Below are positions 1 through 8,661 of a DNA stretch of 36,637 nucleotides, piece after piece. How positions within the stretch are numbered: the stretch's first letter is position 1; each line of letters begins with the position of its first letter. The notes under the pieces are model-generated. The model was not told the DNA's origin. It did no database searches and saw only the letters and a program-made list of their open reading frames with translations. The translations under genes were made by a program, and so were the position numbers. Source of the DNA: Moorena sp. SIO3I8 (GTDB taxonomy: Bacteria > Cyanobacteriota > Cyanobacteriia > Cyanobacteriales > Coleofasciculaceae). The stretch spans positions 107,098 to 143,734 of the forward strand of contig NZ_JAAHHW010000002.1 of the NCBI RefSeq assembly GCF_010692325.1, given 5' to 3'.

Positions 1-128
1 CTCCCTATCTCCCTATCTCCCTATCTCCCTATCTCCCTATCTCCCTATCTCCCTATCTCCCTATCTCCCTATCTCCCTATCTCCCTATCTCCCTATCTCC
101 CTATCTCCCTATCTCCCTATCTCCCTAC
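1..128. repeat. Octamer tandem repeat (CTCCCTAT)n
   Basis: About sixteen near-perfect copies of the 8-mer CTCCCTAT run from the window edge to just after the stop of the neighbouring minus-strand gene. Related 7-mer (CTCCCTA) and 8-mer arrays recur through the window in both orientations. The true left end lies outside the window. Confidence 0.95.
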
Positions 129-139
129 TCGTGAAATTC

Positions 140-886
140 TTAATTAGACCCCTCAAACACTGGTATGCCATCATCTGAGGATTCTGCCGGTGCAGGTGCT
201 GGAAGTTGAGGGCTAGTGTCAGGAAAACGTTCACCACTAGTCTTTGGTTGGGCTTGTGGTTTGGTAAAAATATATTCCCTGCTGGGGGTAGGTGGTGAAG
301 GTTGAGGGCTACTGTTCCACTGTGGCGCGACAGTATTAGCGATCGCACCATAGGTAAGATAGATATGACCTAATTGTCTGCCTTGATAGACACGTTTGGT
401 AAATCGCCAACCAGGATCAAGAAAGATTTTGAGAAAGCCATTAGCCAAACCTCTGGTGCGGCCAAGCTCAATGTCTGGGGCATTGCGGTCAATGCGGTGA
501 CTCCCTACTAATACCAATTCCCCATTCCGCTTAACCACTCTGAGCATATAGTCTAGGCCGAAGTCTTGACTATCGACGCGCATAGAATAGCCGTTGCTGT
601 CTGTACTGCGGCCACAAATTCCTGTAAAGTCAAAGTTGAGCAGCAGAGGCTCTACTACAACTGGGTTAGTGCCACGTTCACCCCAGCACGCTTGCCAGTT
701 TGCAATCTGCTCAATGACTAGTAATTGATAGCGGTTGTAGCCAAAAGGGGCAGCAACGGCAATAAAATTGTTTCCGTTAACTTCGATGTTGTCAAAAGTA
801 TTGGCTGCTGCTGGATTGATAGCGCCTAAGGTAAGGCAAGAAGCTGTAGTGATGGCAGTAGCTGCTAGCCAGGGTGATGTGTTCAT
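140..886 (-). CDS. DUF3747 domain secreted protein
   Basis: 248 residues. The first ~28 residues form a Sec signal peptide with a hydrophobic core and a likely cut after the Ala run (PAAA). The body matches what I know of the cyanobacterial DUF3747 family: an FIAVAAPFG..YQLLVIEQI segment, a conserved LLLNFDFTGICGRSTDSNGY block around residues 80-100, and an LVLVGSHR segment. The last ~60 residues are Pro/Ser-rich and probably disordered. The product is probably periplasmic or cell-surface; its function is not known. The gene stands alone, with a repeat array beyond its stop and a 328-bp repeat-filled gap upstream. Family assignment is from memory of the conserved blocks. Confidence 0.85.
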   Translation of the reverse strand: MNTSPWLAATAITTASCLTLGAINPAAANTFDNIEVNGNNFIAVAAPFGYNRYQLLVIEQIANWQACWGERGTNPVVVEPLLLNFDFTGICGRSTDSNGYSMRVDSQDFGLDYMLRVVKRNGELVLVGSHRIDRNAPDIELGRTRGLANGFLKIFLDPGWRFTKRVYQGRQLGHIYLTYGAIANTVAPQWNSSPQPSPPTPSREYIFTKPQAQPKTSGERFPDTSPQLPAPAPAESSDDGIPVFEGSN

Positions 887-1011
887 GGGTTTTACCGTTC
901 CTAAGTCAGACTATTCCCGGTAGACGCTAACACTAAAGAATTTGCTCCCCTAGTGATATATTCATATTATATCAACTCGGCTTGTTGAAGAATATCTTAG
1001 AAAAAGAGAAA

Positions 1012-1210
1012 AGGTCAGTGGTCAGTGGTCAGCCGTCAGTGGTCAGCCGTCAGCTTATTTGATCAGGACTTACCCACAGACTCCATGTGTAGGGTGGGCA
1101 AAACCTTGCCCACCCTACAGGTAGCTGATAGCTGATAGCTGATAACTGATAACTGATAACTGATAACTGATTGCTGACCGCTGATTACTGATAGCTGATT
1201 ACTGATAGCT
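1012..1210. repeat. Dispersed GTCAGTG / GCTGATA repeat cluster
   Basis: The gap between the DUF3747 gene and the cyclophilin gene is mostly short degenerate direct repeats: GGTCAGTGGTCAGCCGTCAG, then GCTGATAGCTGATAACTGA strings. The same words fill gaps near 9.97, 14.0, 16.6 and 20.8 kb. No ORF with coding character is visible in 887-1214. Confidence 0.85.
1089..1118. repeat. 12-bp-stem hairpin, possible terminator of the cyclophilin gene
   Basis: GTAGGGTGGGCA (1089-1100) pairs perfectly with TGCCCACCCTAC (1107-1118) across a 6-base loop. It lies about 100 bases beyond the stop of the minus-strand cyclophilin gene. No T-run follows on either strand, so it may simply be a dispersed hairpin repeat. 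Confidence 0.6.
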
Positions 1211-1214
1211 TACG

Positions 1215-1730
1215 TTATTCGTTAATCGTCACTTTCACCATTTGAACAGGGGTTTTGGGGCGATCACCGCGATCAGTAGGGGTGCTTTCAATCTTTTGCA
1301 CCACATCCATACCCTCAGTCACTTTACCAAAAACTGGGTGCTTCGAGGGGCCTGGAGAAAACCAATCGAGATAGGAATTGTCCCGTGTATTGATGAAAAA
1401 CTGACAACTACCGCTATTGGGAGCACCGGTATTTGCCATAGATAATGTACCTGGCTGATTGGAGATTTTGGCATTGTCCGGGTGCTCATCCTGGATGCAG
1501 CCGTCAGGACCATTCCCGGTACCGGCGCGACCACTATTGGGATCCTTGCTATAGGGACAGCCAAACTGAATCATGAAGTTATTAATCACCCGGTGAAAAT
1601 GAAGACCATCGTAGAAACCAGACTTGGCTAGTTTAATGAAATTACCGGCTGTCTCTGGCATCACATCTGTGAACAATTCCACGGTAATTGTGCCTAAAGA
1701 GGTTTCTAGGGTTGCGGTTGGGTTTGCCAT
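1215..1730 (-). CDS. Peptidyl-prolyl cis-trans isomerase, cyclophilin type
   Basis: 171 residues, a normal length for a cytosolic cyclophilin B. It catalyses cis-trans isomerisation of prolyl bonds. The active-site signature is complete: FHR at 45-47, MIQ at 53-55, the SMANTG...SGSCQFFI stretch at 97-113, W123 in the LDWF loop and H131 in HPVFG. No signal peptide is visible, so it is probably cytoplasmic. The start at [10 protein letters not shown] gives the family-typical N-terminus; upstream a weak GAG ribosome-binding element can be seen. The gene is monocistronic, flanked by repeat-rich gaps on both sides. Confidence 0.95.
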   Translation of the reverse strand: MANPTATLETSLGTITVELFTDVMPETAGNFIKLAKSGFYDGLHFHRVINNFMIQFGCPYSKDPNSGRAGTGNGPDGCIQDEHPDNAKISNQPGTLSMANTGAPNSGSCQFFINTRDNSYLDWFSPGPSKHPVFGKVTEGMDVVQKIESTPTDRGDRPKTPVQMVKVTINE

Positions 1731-1782
1731 CTATATTTCTCAGTTAATGAGAGTTTTGTTAACACTCAACTAGGATACAGCA

Positions 1783-2040
1783 GGGAGTGGGGAATCGGGA
1801 GTCGGGAATCGGGAATCGGGAATCGGGAGTCGGGATTCGGGAGGTAAGCTATCAGCTATTAGCTATCAGGTATCAGCTATCAGCTTATGCCCACGCTACT
1901 AGATCGGTGCTTTTGAATAAGCGATGCAGCGGGTTAGGTCACAGGCTGGAAGCCTGTGCCACGGCTGACTGCTGACTACTGACCGCTGACTACTCCCTAC
2001 TCCCTACTCCCTACTCCCTACTCCCTACTCCCTACTCCCT
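1783..2040. repeat. Composite repeat: GGGAATC, GCTATCA, hairpin, (CTCCCTA)n
   Basis: Three repeat types follow each other. First come GGGAATCGGGAGTC words (1783-1845), then TATCAGCTAT words (1847-1888), then an 8-bp-stem hairpin CACAGGCT/AGCCTGTG (1940-1958), and last a CTCCCTA 7-mer array (1991-2040). The array runs into the stop codon of the next gene. The open frame at 1787-1975 is repeat-derived and not a gene. Confidence 0.9.
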
Positions 2041-3394
2041 ACCTAACAATTTCACTAAACGACCTCTTACCGATCCTCTGAGGTGATGGTTTAATGTCAG
2101 GAGGAAGAGATTGCACCACTCCCCATTTAGTTACTAATTCTTTTAGCAGCATCTCTTGCTCAGTCCGGAATTTGGTATAGTCTCCCCCTGAATTCATGAC
2201 AGCAAACCAAACAGTGCCATAGGTTTGAGTTGGTAAGGCTCCGGCTAAGGTACTAACATAATTCAAACTACCGGATTTAACTACTGCTAAGTTAGGCAAT
2301 GGACGTTCATTTAATATACCTTTGTCTTCTCCTACGATGGCAAATACATCAGCAACGGTCATGTTGTATTGCTGAAGATAGCGCTCAATGGCGAGAAATA
2401 CAGCAGTGACAGCCCGAGGAGACATGCGATTTTCTTCACCTAAACCAGACCCATTGATTAAGCTAATTTCTGATTGGGGTACTCCCGCTGCTTCTGCTGC
2501 TTTGCGGGCTACCACTTTGGCACCACCAGCTGTATTCGCTAGCATGTCGGCCATTTTATTATTACTGTAGCGATTCATTTTCTTCAGCAGTTCCGCCAGG
2601 GGAAAGGAATACTGGCGCACTAGGGGCTGTAGGTTGTCAGGGGGTGAAGCTACCACTTGCACAGAGCCTGCGATCGCAATTTCTGGTCTAGGGGTACCTG
2701 GGGGTAAGGTCTGATACTGAGTTTCTGCTGCTGGTGGCCAACTCTTACCATTCAAGCCTTGCTTGAGCAGAGTGCCAGCTTTGAGGGGTAAGGTCTCAAA
2801 ATTCATATAAAACTTACCCACAATCACCAAATTACCGGTTACTTGCTTGATTCCTAACTGATTTAACTGGTTGCCTACTGCTATGGCTTCTTCCCAAACA
2901 AAAAAGGGGTCTTCTGATCCTTCAACCACTAGGTCTCCTTGTAGCACCCCGTTCTCAATCGGTCCGGTGGCGCTAAATTTGGTAATGAATTGGTGGTCAG
3001 GACCAAGAGTAGAAAGAGCGGCTAGGGTGGTGGCTGCTTTGGTAAGGGATGCTGCGGGTAAGGGAGTAGTGCCTTGGTAATTCGCTAAGAGGGTATCTCC
3101 TGATTCGATCCATATGCCTTGATTGGTCTTGGTCATCCCTTTGGCGGATAATCCTTTCAGGTATTGGTCAACACTCTGTTGGCTTCCTGGATTAGGATTC
3201 GTTTCCGCAACGGTTAGGGGTTGATCAGGCTTTTGGATCACCTTTAGTGCATTCTCTGGTTCTGAGGACTTGGAAGCATCTGGATCAGGAGATGGAGATA
3301 CACCCTTTGGGGAATCCGCCCCATTACATCCAATTACTAGTGCTAGGAGTAGTGTAGATAGTGTAGCAGTTACATAAGTCTTCGTTTTGAGCAT
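2039..3394 (-). CDS. dacB: D-alanyl-D-alanine carboxypeptidase, S13 (PBP4) family lipoprotein
   Basis: 451 residues. The N-terminus is a lipoprotein signal with lipobox VIGC (Cys23), followed by a Ser/Pro-rich linker to about residue 72. All three penicillin-binding motifs are present in order: SxxK as SLTK at 116-119 (nucleophile Ser116), SxN as SNN at 277-279, and KTG as KSG at 373-375. This is the S13 arrangement, with a large insert between the first two motifs. The enzyme trims or cross-cleaves peptidoglycan stem peptides; membrane anchoring through lipid is inferred. The stop codon TAG is formed by the first bases of the downstream CTCCCTA array. Monocistronic. Confidence 0.9.
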   Translation of the reverse strand: MLKTKTYVTATLSTLLLALVIGCNGADSPKGVSPSPDPDASKSSEPENALKVIQKPDQPLTVAETNPNPGSQQSVDQYLKGLSAKGMTKTNQGIWIESGDTLLANYQGTTPLPAASLTKAATTLAALSTLGPDHQFITKFSATGPIENGVLQGDLVVEGSEDPFFVWEEAIAVGNQLNQLGIKQVTGNLVIVGKFYMNFETLPLKAGTLLKQGLNGKSWPPAAETQYQTLPPGTPRPEIAIAGSVQVVASPPDNLQPLVRQYSFPLAELLKKMNRYSNNKMADMLANTAGGAKVVARKAAEAAGVPQSEISLINGSGLGEENRMSPRAVTAVFLAIERYLQQYNMTVADVFAIVGEDKGILNERPLPNLAVVKSGSLNYVSTLAGALPTQTYGTVWFAVMNSGGDYTKFRTEQEMLLKELVTKWGVVQSLPPDIKPSPQRIGKRSFSEIVR

Positions 3395-3745
3395 TATTAT
3401 TGTATAGCGGTTTTCAATTAGGTGAGGTCTTTTTTTTAAGGGAGCAGGGAGTAGGGAGTAGGGAGTAGGGAGTAGAGGTAATAAGATTGACTGTACCTCA
3501 TAAGTATGATCAACGCTATATTAGGTGATATCTTTCCAAATTATCTAGCCTTATATACTATAATCGAGCCTGATATAATACTCAATTATAATACTATATT
3601 TCGTTTATACCTAAACTTACAAATACAGCGTTTTTACTAGCTATCAGGTACACAGTATTTTTTACCTATTACCTGCTCCGAAGTCCCTGCTCCCTGCTCC
3701 CTAAAACCCAAGAATTTGTACCTCATCCAATTTAAAACTGCTGTA
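3395..3745. other. Gene-free gap with short GGGAGTA arrays
   Basis: 351 bases. A purine 7-mer array (GGGAGTA, 3439-3474) lies upstream of dacB, and a complementary CTGCTCCCTG cluster lies at 3667-3703. The middle (3520-3650) is AT-rich with several TATAAT-like words; the dacB promoter probably lies in the part nearest 3400. No ORF is supported. Confidence 0.6.
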
Positions 3746-4075
3746 CTATATCTTTTCTTCTAACTGTTTAAGTTTCAAATTTACTTCCAAATCATCCCGT
3801 CCCACAATAGTTTCTATGTTACCGAGGCGTTCTTCTATTTGTTGTACTTGATTAGGAAGAAGGGTTTTATCGGACTTGTTATGAGAGTGCCAAACAAAAG
3901 CGGTGCTAGTTGCTGCGCCCCCGATGACAATCATCGGTAGAGCTAACTTATATTTGCCTGGGGCAAAAATCATACAAATCGCTAACATCACAGTAGAATA
4001 AGACCAAATTTGTTTGGTGGTCATCGCACGGATATTTAGAGATTTCTCGAATTCGGATTGTTGTTGATAAGTCAT
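3746..4075 (-). CDS. Small two-helix membrane protein of unknown function
   Basis: 109 residues, family not recognised. After a polar N-terminus (1-20) there are two hydrophobic segments, about 24-41 and 44-62, separated by a short GKYK turn, so an inner- or thylakoid-membrane hairpin is likely. The C-terminal ~40 residues (QVQQIEERLGNIETIVGR, then LKLKQLEEKI) have heptad-like spacing and probably form a coiled coil. Codon use looks ordinary. It stands alone between repeat-filled gaps. It could be a small scaffold or regulator, but the sequence does not show a function. Confidence 0.65.
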   Translation of the reverse strand: MTYQQQSEFEKSLNIRAMTTKQIWSYSTVMLAICMIFAPGKYKLALPMIVIGGAATSTAFVWHSHNKSDKTLLPNQVQQIEERLGNIETIVGRDDLEVNLKLKQLEEKI

Positions 4076-4085
4076 GGTTTAGTAA

Positions 4086-4140
4086 AGGGAGTAGGGAGTA
4101 GGGAGTAGGGAGTAGGGAGTAGGGAGTAGGGAGTAGGGAA
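4086..4140. repeat. (GGGAGTA)n heptamer array
   Basis: About seven copies of GGGAGTA follow the 109-residue gene's upstream end. It is the reverse complement of the CTCCCTA array near 2.0 kb. Confidence 0.9.
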
Positions 4141-4160
4141 TCGGGAATAGGGAGTGTGGA

Positions 4161-4556
4161 ATAGGCATCTTGCCTGTATCGGGCATCAGGCGTGGAACGG
4201 GCATCTTGCCTGTATCATACCCAGGCGGGCAGGATGCCCGCTCTACTGAGATTGAGTGGAATGGGCATCTTGCCTGTATCGGGCATCAGGCGTGGAACGG
4301 GCATCTGGCCTGTATCATACCCAGGCGGGCAGGATGCCCGCTCTACTGATATTGGGTGGAATAGGCATCTTGCCTGTATCGGGCATCAGGCGTGGAACGG
4401 GCATCTTGCCTGTATAATACCCAGGCGGGCAGGATGCCCATTCTACTGATATTGGGTGGAACAGGCATCTTGCCTGTATCGGGCATCAGGCGTGGAACGG
4501 GCATCTTGCCTGTATAATACCCAGGCGGGCAGGATGCCCGCTCTACTGATATTCAG
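4161..4556. repeat. 100-bp tandem repeat, four copies
   Basis: Units begin at 4161, 4261, 4361 and 4461 with a period of exactly 100 bases. Each unit holds two direct GGCATCTTGCC (or GGCATCTGGCC) words, a GGGCATCAGGCGTGGAACG spacer and the inverted counterpart GGCGGGCAGGATGCCC, so each can fold on itself. The reading frame at 4192-4449 is a by-product of the period. Confidence 0.95.
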
Positions 4557-4613
4557 CTGATAGCTGAGAGCTGACCGCTGATAGCTTAAATTCCATCACC
4601 TATTGATCATGTT

Positions 4614-5594
4614 TCAAGAGTTCTGATCCATGGTCAGTAAAATTTTCAAGACTCCCTGCTGCTGGGCATGGTTAAAGGCGGTTAACCCTTCCTCAACTGG
4701 GTAATGAGCTTGGATTAGGTAGTTGACATTTACTTTATCTTGTGCTAGTAAATCAATGGCTGGTTTAAAGGGACCGCAACGGGAACCGATTAGGGTAATT
4801 TCGTCTACTACCAGAGATGATGCATCAAAGGTTAGCTGGCCAGCGTAGGTACTTTTTAAGACGAGGGTACCTCGTGGGCGCAAGGCTCCACGGGCAAGGG
4901 CAAAGCCTTCGGGGTTGCCAGTACACTCGACTGAGATATCGAAACTACCGTTAGTGATGGCATCGGCAAAGCCTACTTTAATTCCTCTGGCTTCTAAATT
5001 GGCCAATTTCTCGTGATGACGGCCAATCACTAGCAAATTGCAGCCCGTTAGGGCTAGGGTTTGTGCTACCAGTTGTCCGAGCTTACCGTCTCCGACTACT
5101 AACACCTGGTGATCGGGACGTACCCTCACTTGTTCTTGAATTTCCAGAGCAGCAGCCAAGGGCTCAGTAAAGGTGGCGGCATCAGTAGAAATAGTATCGG
5201 GTAAGGGATGTAAGTTTTTTACCGGCAAGGTCAGATAGTCAGCAAAGGCTCCGTTACGGTTAACAATACCTAAGACAGTACGGTTTTGGCAGTGAGTCGG
5301 TTGTCCACTTCTACAAAATCGACATTCACCACAGGCGGCATTAATTTCTCCCACCACCCGCTGGTTGACTAAATTGTCTGGTCCATCTTCCACAACACCA
5401 ACAAATTCATGACCTAATATACCTTTGTAGGGGTAATAGCCTCGGATTAGTTCCAAATCCGTGTTGCATATCCCCGCACGCAACACCCGCACTAAGGCTT
5501 CATCAGAGGGTGGTGATGGCACAGGTAGGTCAGTGCGCAGTTGCAGTTGCTGGTTTTCGAGCCAGAGTCCTTTCATTGTTGATTGTTGTGACAA
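4614..5594 (-). CDS. Zinc-dependent alcohol dehydrogenase-like MDR protein
   Basis: 326 residues. It is a medium-chain dehydrogenase/reductase. Catalytic zinc ligands are Cys43 (AGICNTD) and His62-Glu63 (GHE), with Glu144 as the probable further ligand. The four structural-zinc cysteines are C88, C91, C94 and C102. The Rossmann NAD(P)-binding loop is GDGKLG (168-173). Substrate is unknown; the compact length (usual 340-380) and the single ICNTDLELI N-terminal motif resemble sorbitol/threonine-dehydrogenase-like family members. The start could also be Met7 (MKGLWLENQQ), which removes a polar six-residue extension. Cytoplasmic, apparently monocistronic, and flanked on both sides by hairpin-repeat arrays. 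Confidence 0.88.
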   Translation of the reverse strand: MSQQSTMKGLWLENQQLQLRTDLPVPSPPSDEALVRVLRAGICNTDLELIRGYYPYKGILGHEFVGVVEDGPDNLVNQRVVGEINAACGECRFCRSGQPTHCQNRTVLGIVNRNGAFADYLTLPVKNLHPLPDTISTDAATFTEPLAAALEIQEQVRVRPDHQVLVVGDGKLGQLVAQTLALTGCNLLVIGRHHEKLANLEARGIKVGFADAITNGSFDISVECTGNPEGFALARGALRPRGTLVLKSTYAGQLTFDASSLVVDEITLIGSRCGPFKPAIDLLAQDKVNVNYLIQAHYPVEEGLTAFNHAQQQGVLKILLTMDQNS

Positions 5595-5664
5595 GATTAG
5601 AGAAATTTGTTCCTATTTCTCATCTTAATCGGTGGCATTACTGACTGGAGTAGGCTAAAAATTC

Positions 5665-6045
5665 GTGGAACTGGCATCTTGCCAGTTTCAATAGATCATG
5701 GAATGGGCATCAGGCGTGGAACTGGCATCTTGCCAGTTTCAATAGATCATGGAATGGGCATCAGGCGTGGAACTGGCATCTTGCCAGTTTCAATAGATCA
5801 TGGAATGGGCATCTTGGTAGAACTGGCATCTTGCCAGTTTCAATAGATCATGGAATGGGCATCAGGCGTGGAACTGGCATCTTGCCAGTTTCAATAGATC
5901 ATGGAATGGGCATCTTGGTAGAACTGGCATCTTGCCAGTTTCAATAGATCATGGAATGGGCATCTTGGTAGAACTGGCATCTTGCCAGTTTCAATAGATC
6001 ATGGAATGGGCATCAGGCGTGGAACTGGCATCTTGCCAGTTTCAT
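5665..6045. repeat. 50/51-bp tandem hairpin repeat, eight copies
   Basis: The core AACTGGCATCTTGCCAGTT is itself a hairpin (AACTGGCA/TGCCAGTT, 3-base loop). Core copies start near 5671, 5722, 5773, 5823, 5874, 5924, 5974 and 6025. Units ending in GGGCATCAGGCGTGGAA are 51 bases; those ending in GGGCATCTTGGTAGAA are 50. The two types are interleaved, which points to unequal exchange. Confidence 0.95.
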
Positions 6046-6052
6046 GCTTATT

Positions 6053-6345
6053 TTCAGGCGGGCAGGATGCCCACTCTACTGATATTTAATAGATTTGCGG
6101 GCGGGCAGGATGCCCACTCTACTGATATTTAATAGATTTGCGGGCGGGCAGGATGCCCACTCTACTGATATTTAATAGATTTGCGGGCGGGCAGGATGCC
6201 CACTCTACTGATATTTAATAGATTTGCGGGCGGGCAGGATGCCCACTCTACTGATATTCATGCTTATTTGCGGGCGGGCAGGATGCCCACTCTACTGATA
6301 TTTAATAGATTTGCGGGCGGGCAGGATGCCCACTCTACTGATATT
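6053..6345. repeat. 43/44-bp tandem repeat, seven copies
   Basis: GGCAGGATGCCCACTCTACT words start at 6061, 6104, 6147, 6190, 6233, 6277 and 6320. Most units carry a GATATTTAATAGATTTGCGGG spacer in part; the sixth follows a variant spacer (ATTCATGCTTATTTG), giving 44 bases. GGGCAGGATGCCC is the inverse of the GGCATCTTGCC core of the preceding array. The open frame at 6181-6423 is repeat-derived. Confidence 0.95.
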
Positions 6346-6429
6346 CATTCAAAGACTGAGGCAACGCTATTTCGGAAATTACTACTAAACATTAATTTCA
6401 TACATCTCATTAAAGCTGTTTGACCCGGT

Positions 6430-6501
6430 GGTGCGTTACGGGACGGGCTTTTTAAACACTGGCGACGGAGAAAATCATTGCGAGCCCGTCCCTAACACAC
6501 C
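6430..6501. repeat. Inverted repeat downstream of the pentapeptide gene
   Basis: GGTGCGTTACGGGACGGGCT (6430-6449) pairs, with two mismatches or slips, with AGCCCGTCCCTAACACACC (6483-6501). The loop is about 33 bases. It sits directly beyond the stop at 6508 and may end that transcript, or be a small MITE-like element. Confidence 0.6.
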
Positions 6502-6507
6502 CTACGC

Positions 6508-8580
6508 CTAAACCTCCCTCCATCCCTCGATTGTTGCCATCAAAATATTCACCAGAGGATGATCTATAGCTTCCTTGAAGGCTTCCAATCCTCCTGCTTT
6601 CAGGGCATTGATCACCTTATTTTTTAAGGTTGGGTTAGTCTCAATTTGGTCAATAACTTCACCTACAACTGTCATCTTTTCTTTGTTGGTTGTAGTGGGA
6701 TTAGTCTGGGATAGTTGGTTGAGGAGTTGCTGGATTTCTGCTGCTGCTTCGGCTAGGCTTTGTTTTTGTTCTGATGTAAAATTATTCGTGTTAACTTGTC
6801 TAGCATTGTCGTTGAAAACATTAAAGTTATTAGGATTATTAGCTCTGCTTTGATCTATATCTAGATTATCTATATTAAAATTACGTGAATTATCTGACAT
6901 ATCACTCTCGGCTTTAGCTGTATTTGTAAAATTAACTATAGGATTCGATGAATGATTGCTGTTAGAGGCTATAGCAATTTCCTTTAGATCCTGAATATGG
7001 TGAGTTATAGCCTCTTCTCTACCCTCTAGAAAAGCAATTTTTTTCTCTGCTTTTAACCTAACTTCATAAACTTGTAAAAATTGTTTTTCAACGTTACCTT
7101 TATCTGTGGCTTCTGGCACTTCCAAGGTAAGCAAAACATCATTACCTTTATTCTCAATGGCTTGAATCGAATCATGAGTAATTTCAGGATATTCCGCCAT
7201 TATTTTTTGGAAGGCTTGACGAAATGCTTCTCGATTAACACCATTCCGCAGCAGAATCTGCACGGTATTCATAATCTTTTTATAGAGCTTTTCAAAATCC
7301 CCTGGTTGGAAAACCCGATCAGGATCATGGGGACGACGCTCTCGACTTCCTTGAGGATTGGGCTTCTCTAGTAAAAAGACATACTGACAATCAATATTAG
7401 TTAAGGTAGTTGTTGAGTCAATATTCCACGCTTCTAAACAAGCTCCGGTTAAATAAGCATGAGTAAAATCAGTACCAACTGCTTGAGCTTCAGTTAAATT
7501 AGCCCATTCTAAATTAGCCTCCTCTAAGGTAGCTTCGCTAATATCAGCCAGTTTTAGATTAGCCCTTTTTAACTTAGCTCCTTTTAAATTTGCGCCTCTA
7601 AGATTGGCATTACTATAATTAGTATTATAACCATTACCAGTTATCAATAATTCTCTGACAGCAGTATCAGCTAAGATAGTTTTACCTGGTCTAGCTCGGT
7701 CAAGTTTTATGGTATTTCGCCAACAGGTACAGGTGAGATTAGCCTCTCTTAAATTTGTACTTTTGAGGGTAGCTCCCGTAAAATCAGCATCAGTTAGGTT
7801 AGCGTTGTAAAAACTGGTACCTCCTGTAGCAGCAAATGCAATCGCAATATTGCGAATCCAGGCATCTCGGGGGTCTCCTTTTAGAGCACGCCAACCCAGG
7901 TAAGCACCAAGTAATACTAAGACTAAGCCCACAGCTATGGCTACGGCTATGTCTACGGGTCCGCTTAATCTGAAGGCACCCACGACGGCGGTGGCGATGA
8001 TGGTGGCGCTGGTAATGATGGTGGCGATGGCGGTGGCGATGGCGGTGGCGATGATGGTGGCGATGGCGATGATGGTGGCGCTGGCGATAACGCTGGCGAC
8101 GGGTATGGCGCTGGCGACGGGTATGGGGATGGAAAAGACGATTGCAATGACGATTGCGCTGGCGCTGGCGATGACGCTGGCGATGGCGCCTCCTGCTCCG
8201 AGCCCTTGACGCAGGATAACACTATATACTACAATTAGTATAACCAAACCTATCCAACCGAAGACTTGGGATTCTAAGTCGTTGTCAAAGATTAACGCTA
8301 CTACCGCCCCACCAAGTAAGGATACAATTCCTGATAGTCCTGACACTATCCATGAAACTAACAGAAGAACAATTGTCCACCGTTTCTGTAATCCAGCCTT
8401 CGCCTTACAGAACTTAGTTCCGGTTAGAGTAGCATTCTTAAAGTTCGCGCCCCTAATATCAGCTTCACTAAAATCTGCCCCTGAAAGGTCTTTTCCTTGG
8501 AATGACTGACCTCTGAGATTTTCCTTACGGAAATCCCTTTCTCCATTCTTATATCTGCTTATAACTTCTTCAGCTTTCAT
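6508..8580 (-). CDS. Pentapeptide-repeat membrane protein, full-length paralogue
   Basis: 690 residues. A first pentapeptide block (about 18-62; A(N/D)F/L-type five-residue repeats) is followed by roughly 165 residues of hydrophobic sequence (68-234), built largely of Ile/Ala/Thr steps, with a final helix ending GWRALKGDPRDAW. A second pentapeptide block runs about 252-404. The third part begins FQPGDFEKLYKKI (~425) and is a region I recognise from other cyanobacterial pentapeptide proteins. It ends in an Asn-rich linker and a helical tail (EQKQSLAEAAAEIQQLLNQL, then NPTLKNKVINALKAGG) also common in that group and possibly an effector- or signalling-associated module. The function is unknown. 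It is the downstream-most of three tandem paralogues and the only one with the C-terminal half. Confidence 0.85.
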   Translation of the reverse strand: MKAEEVISRYKNGERDFRKENLRGQSFQGKDLSGADFSEADIRGANFKNATLTGTKFCKAKAGLQKRWTIVLLLVSWIVSGLSGIVSLLGGAVVALIFDNDLESQVFGWIGLVILIVVYSVILRQGLGAGGAIASVIASASAIVIAIVFSIPIPVASAIPVASVIASATIIAIATIIATAIATAIATIITSATIIATAVVGAFRLSGPVDIAVAIAVGLVLVLLGAYLGWRALKGDPRDAWIRNIAIAFAATGGTSFYNANLTDADFTGATLKSTNLREANLTCTCWRNTIKLDRARPGKTILADTAVRELLITGNGYNTNYSNANLRGANLKGAKLKRANLKLADISEATLEEANLEWANLTEAQAVGTDFTHAYLTGACLEAWNIDSTTTLTNIDCQYVFLLEKPNPQGSRERRPHDPDRVFQPGDFEKLYKKIMNTVQILLRNGVNREAFRQAFQKIMAEYPEITHDSIQAIENKGNDVLLTLEVPEATDKGNVEKQFLQVYEVRLKAEKKIAFLEGREEAITHHIQDLKEIAIASNSNHSSNPIVNFTNTAKAESDMSDNSRNFNIDNLDIDQSRANNPNNFNVFNDNARQVNTNNFTSEQKQSLAEAAAEIQQLLNQLSQTNPTTTNKEKMTVVGEVIDQIETNPTLKNKVINALKAGGLEAFKEAIDHPLVNILMATIEGWREV
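7975..8200. repeat. Hexamer/nonamer low-complexity DNA inside the pentapeptide gene
   Basis: On the plus strand the DNA is a string of GGCGAT, GGCGGT, GGCGCT and GATGGTG words. Read on the minus strand these encode alternating Ile-Ala, Thr-Ala and Ser-Ala in the membrane region. Because the units are multiples of three, other frames stay open as well, which explains overlapping open frames at 7937-8209 (+) and 7965-8222 (-). Confidence 0.85.
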
Positions 8581-8661
8581 TAGTGATAGTTATATAGTGG
8601 TTTATCAGCTATCAGCTTATGTGCTACGCACACGCTACGCGAACAGTTTTTGAATAAAACA

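Noticed and set aside
1-128. CRISPR array
   Set aside because: The units are contiguous 8-mers with no spacers; no array in the window has spacer-like variable sequence and no cas gene is present.
4192-4449. Plus-strand 85-residue open frame
   Set aside because: It lies wholly in the 100-bp tandem repeat and its protein repeats with the DNA period.
5607-6423. Two plus-strand open frames (5607-5846 and 6181-6423)
   Set aside because: Both are translations of the 50/51-bp and 43-bp arrays, with no start signal or coding character.
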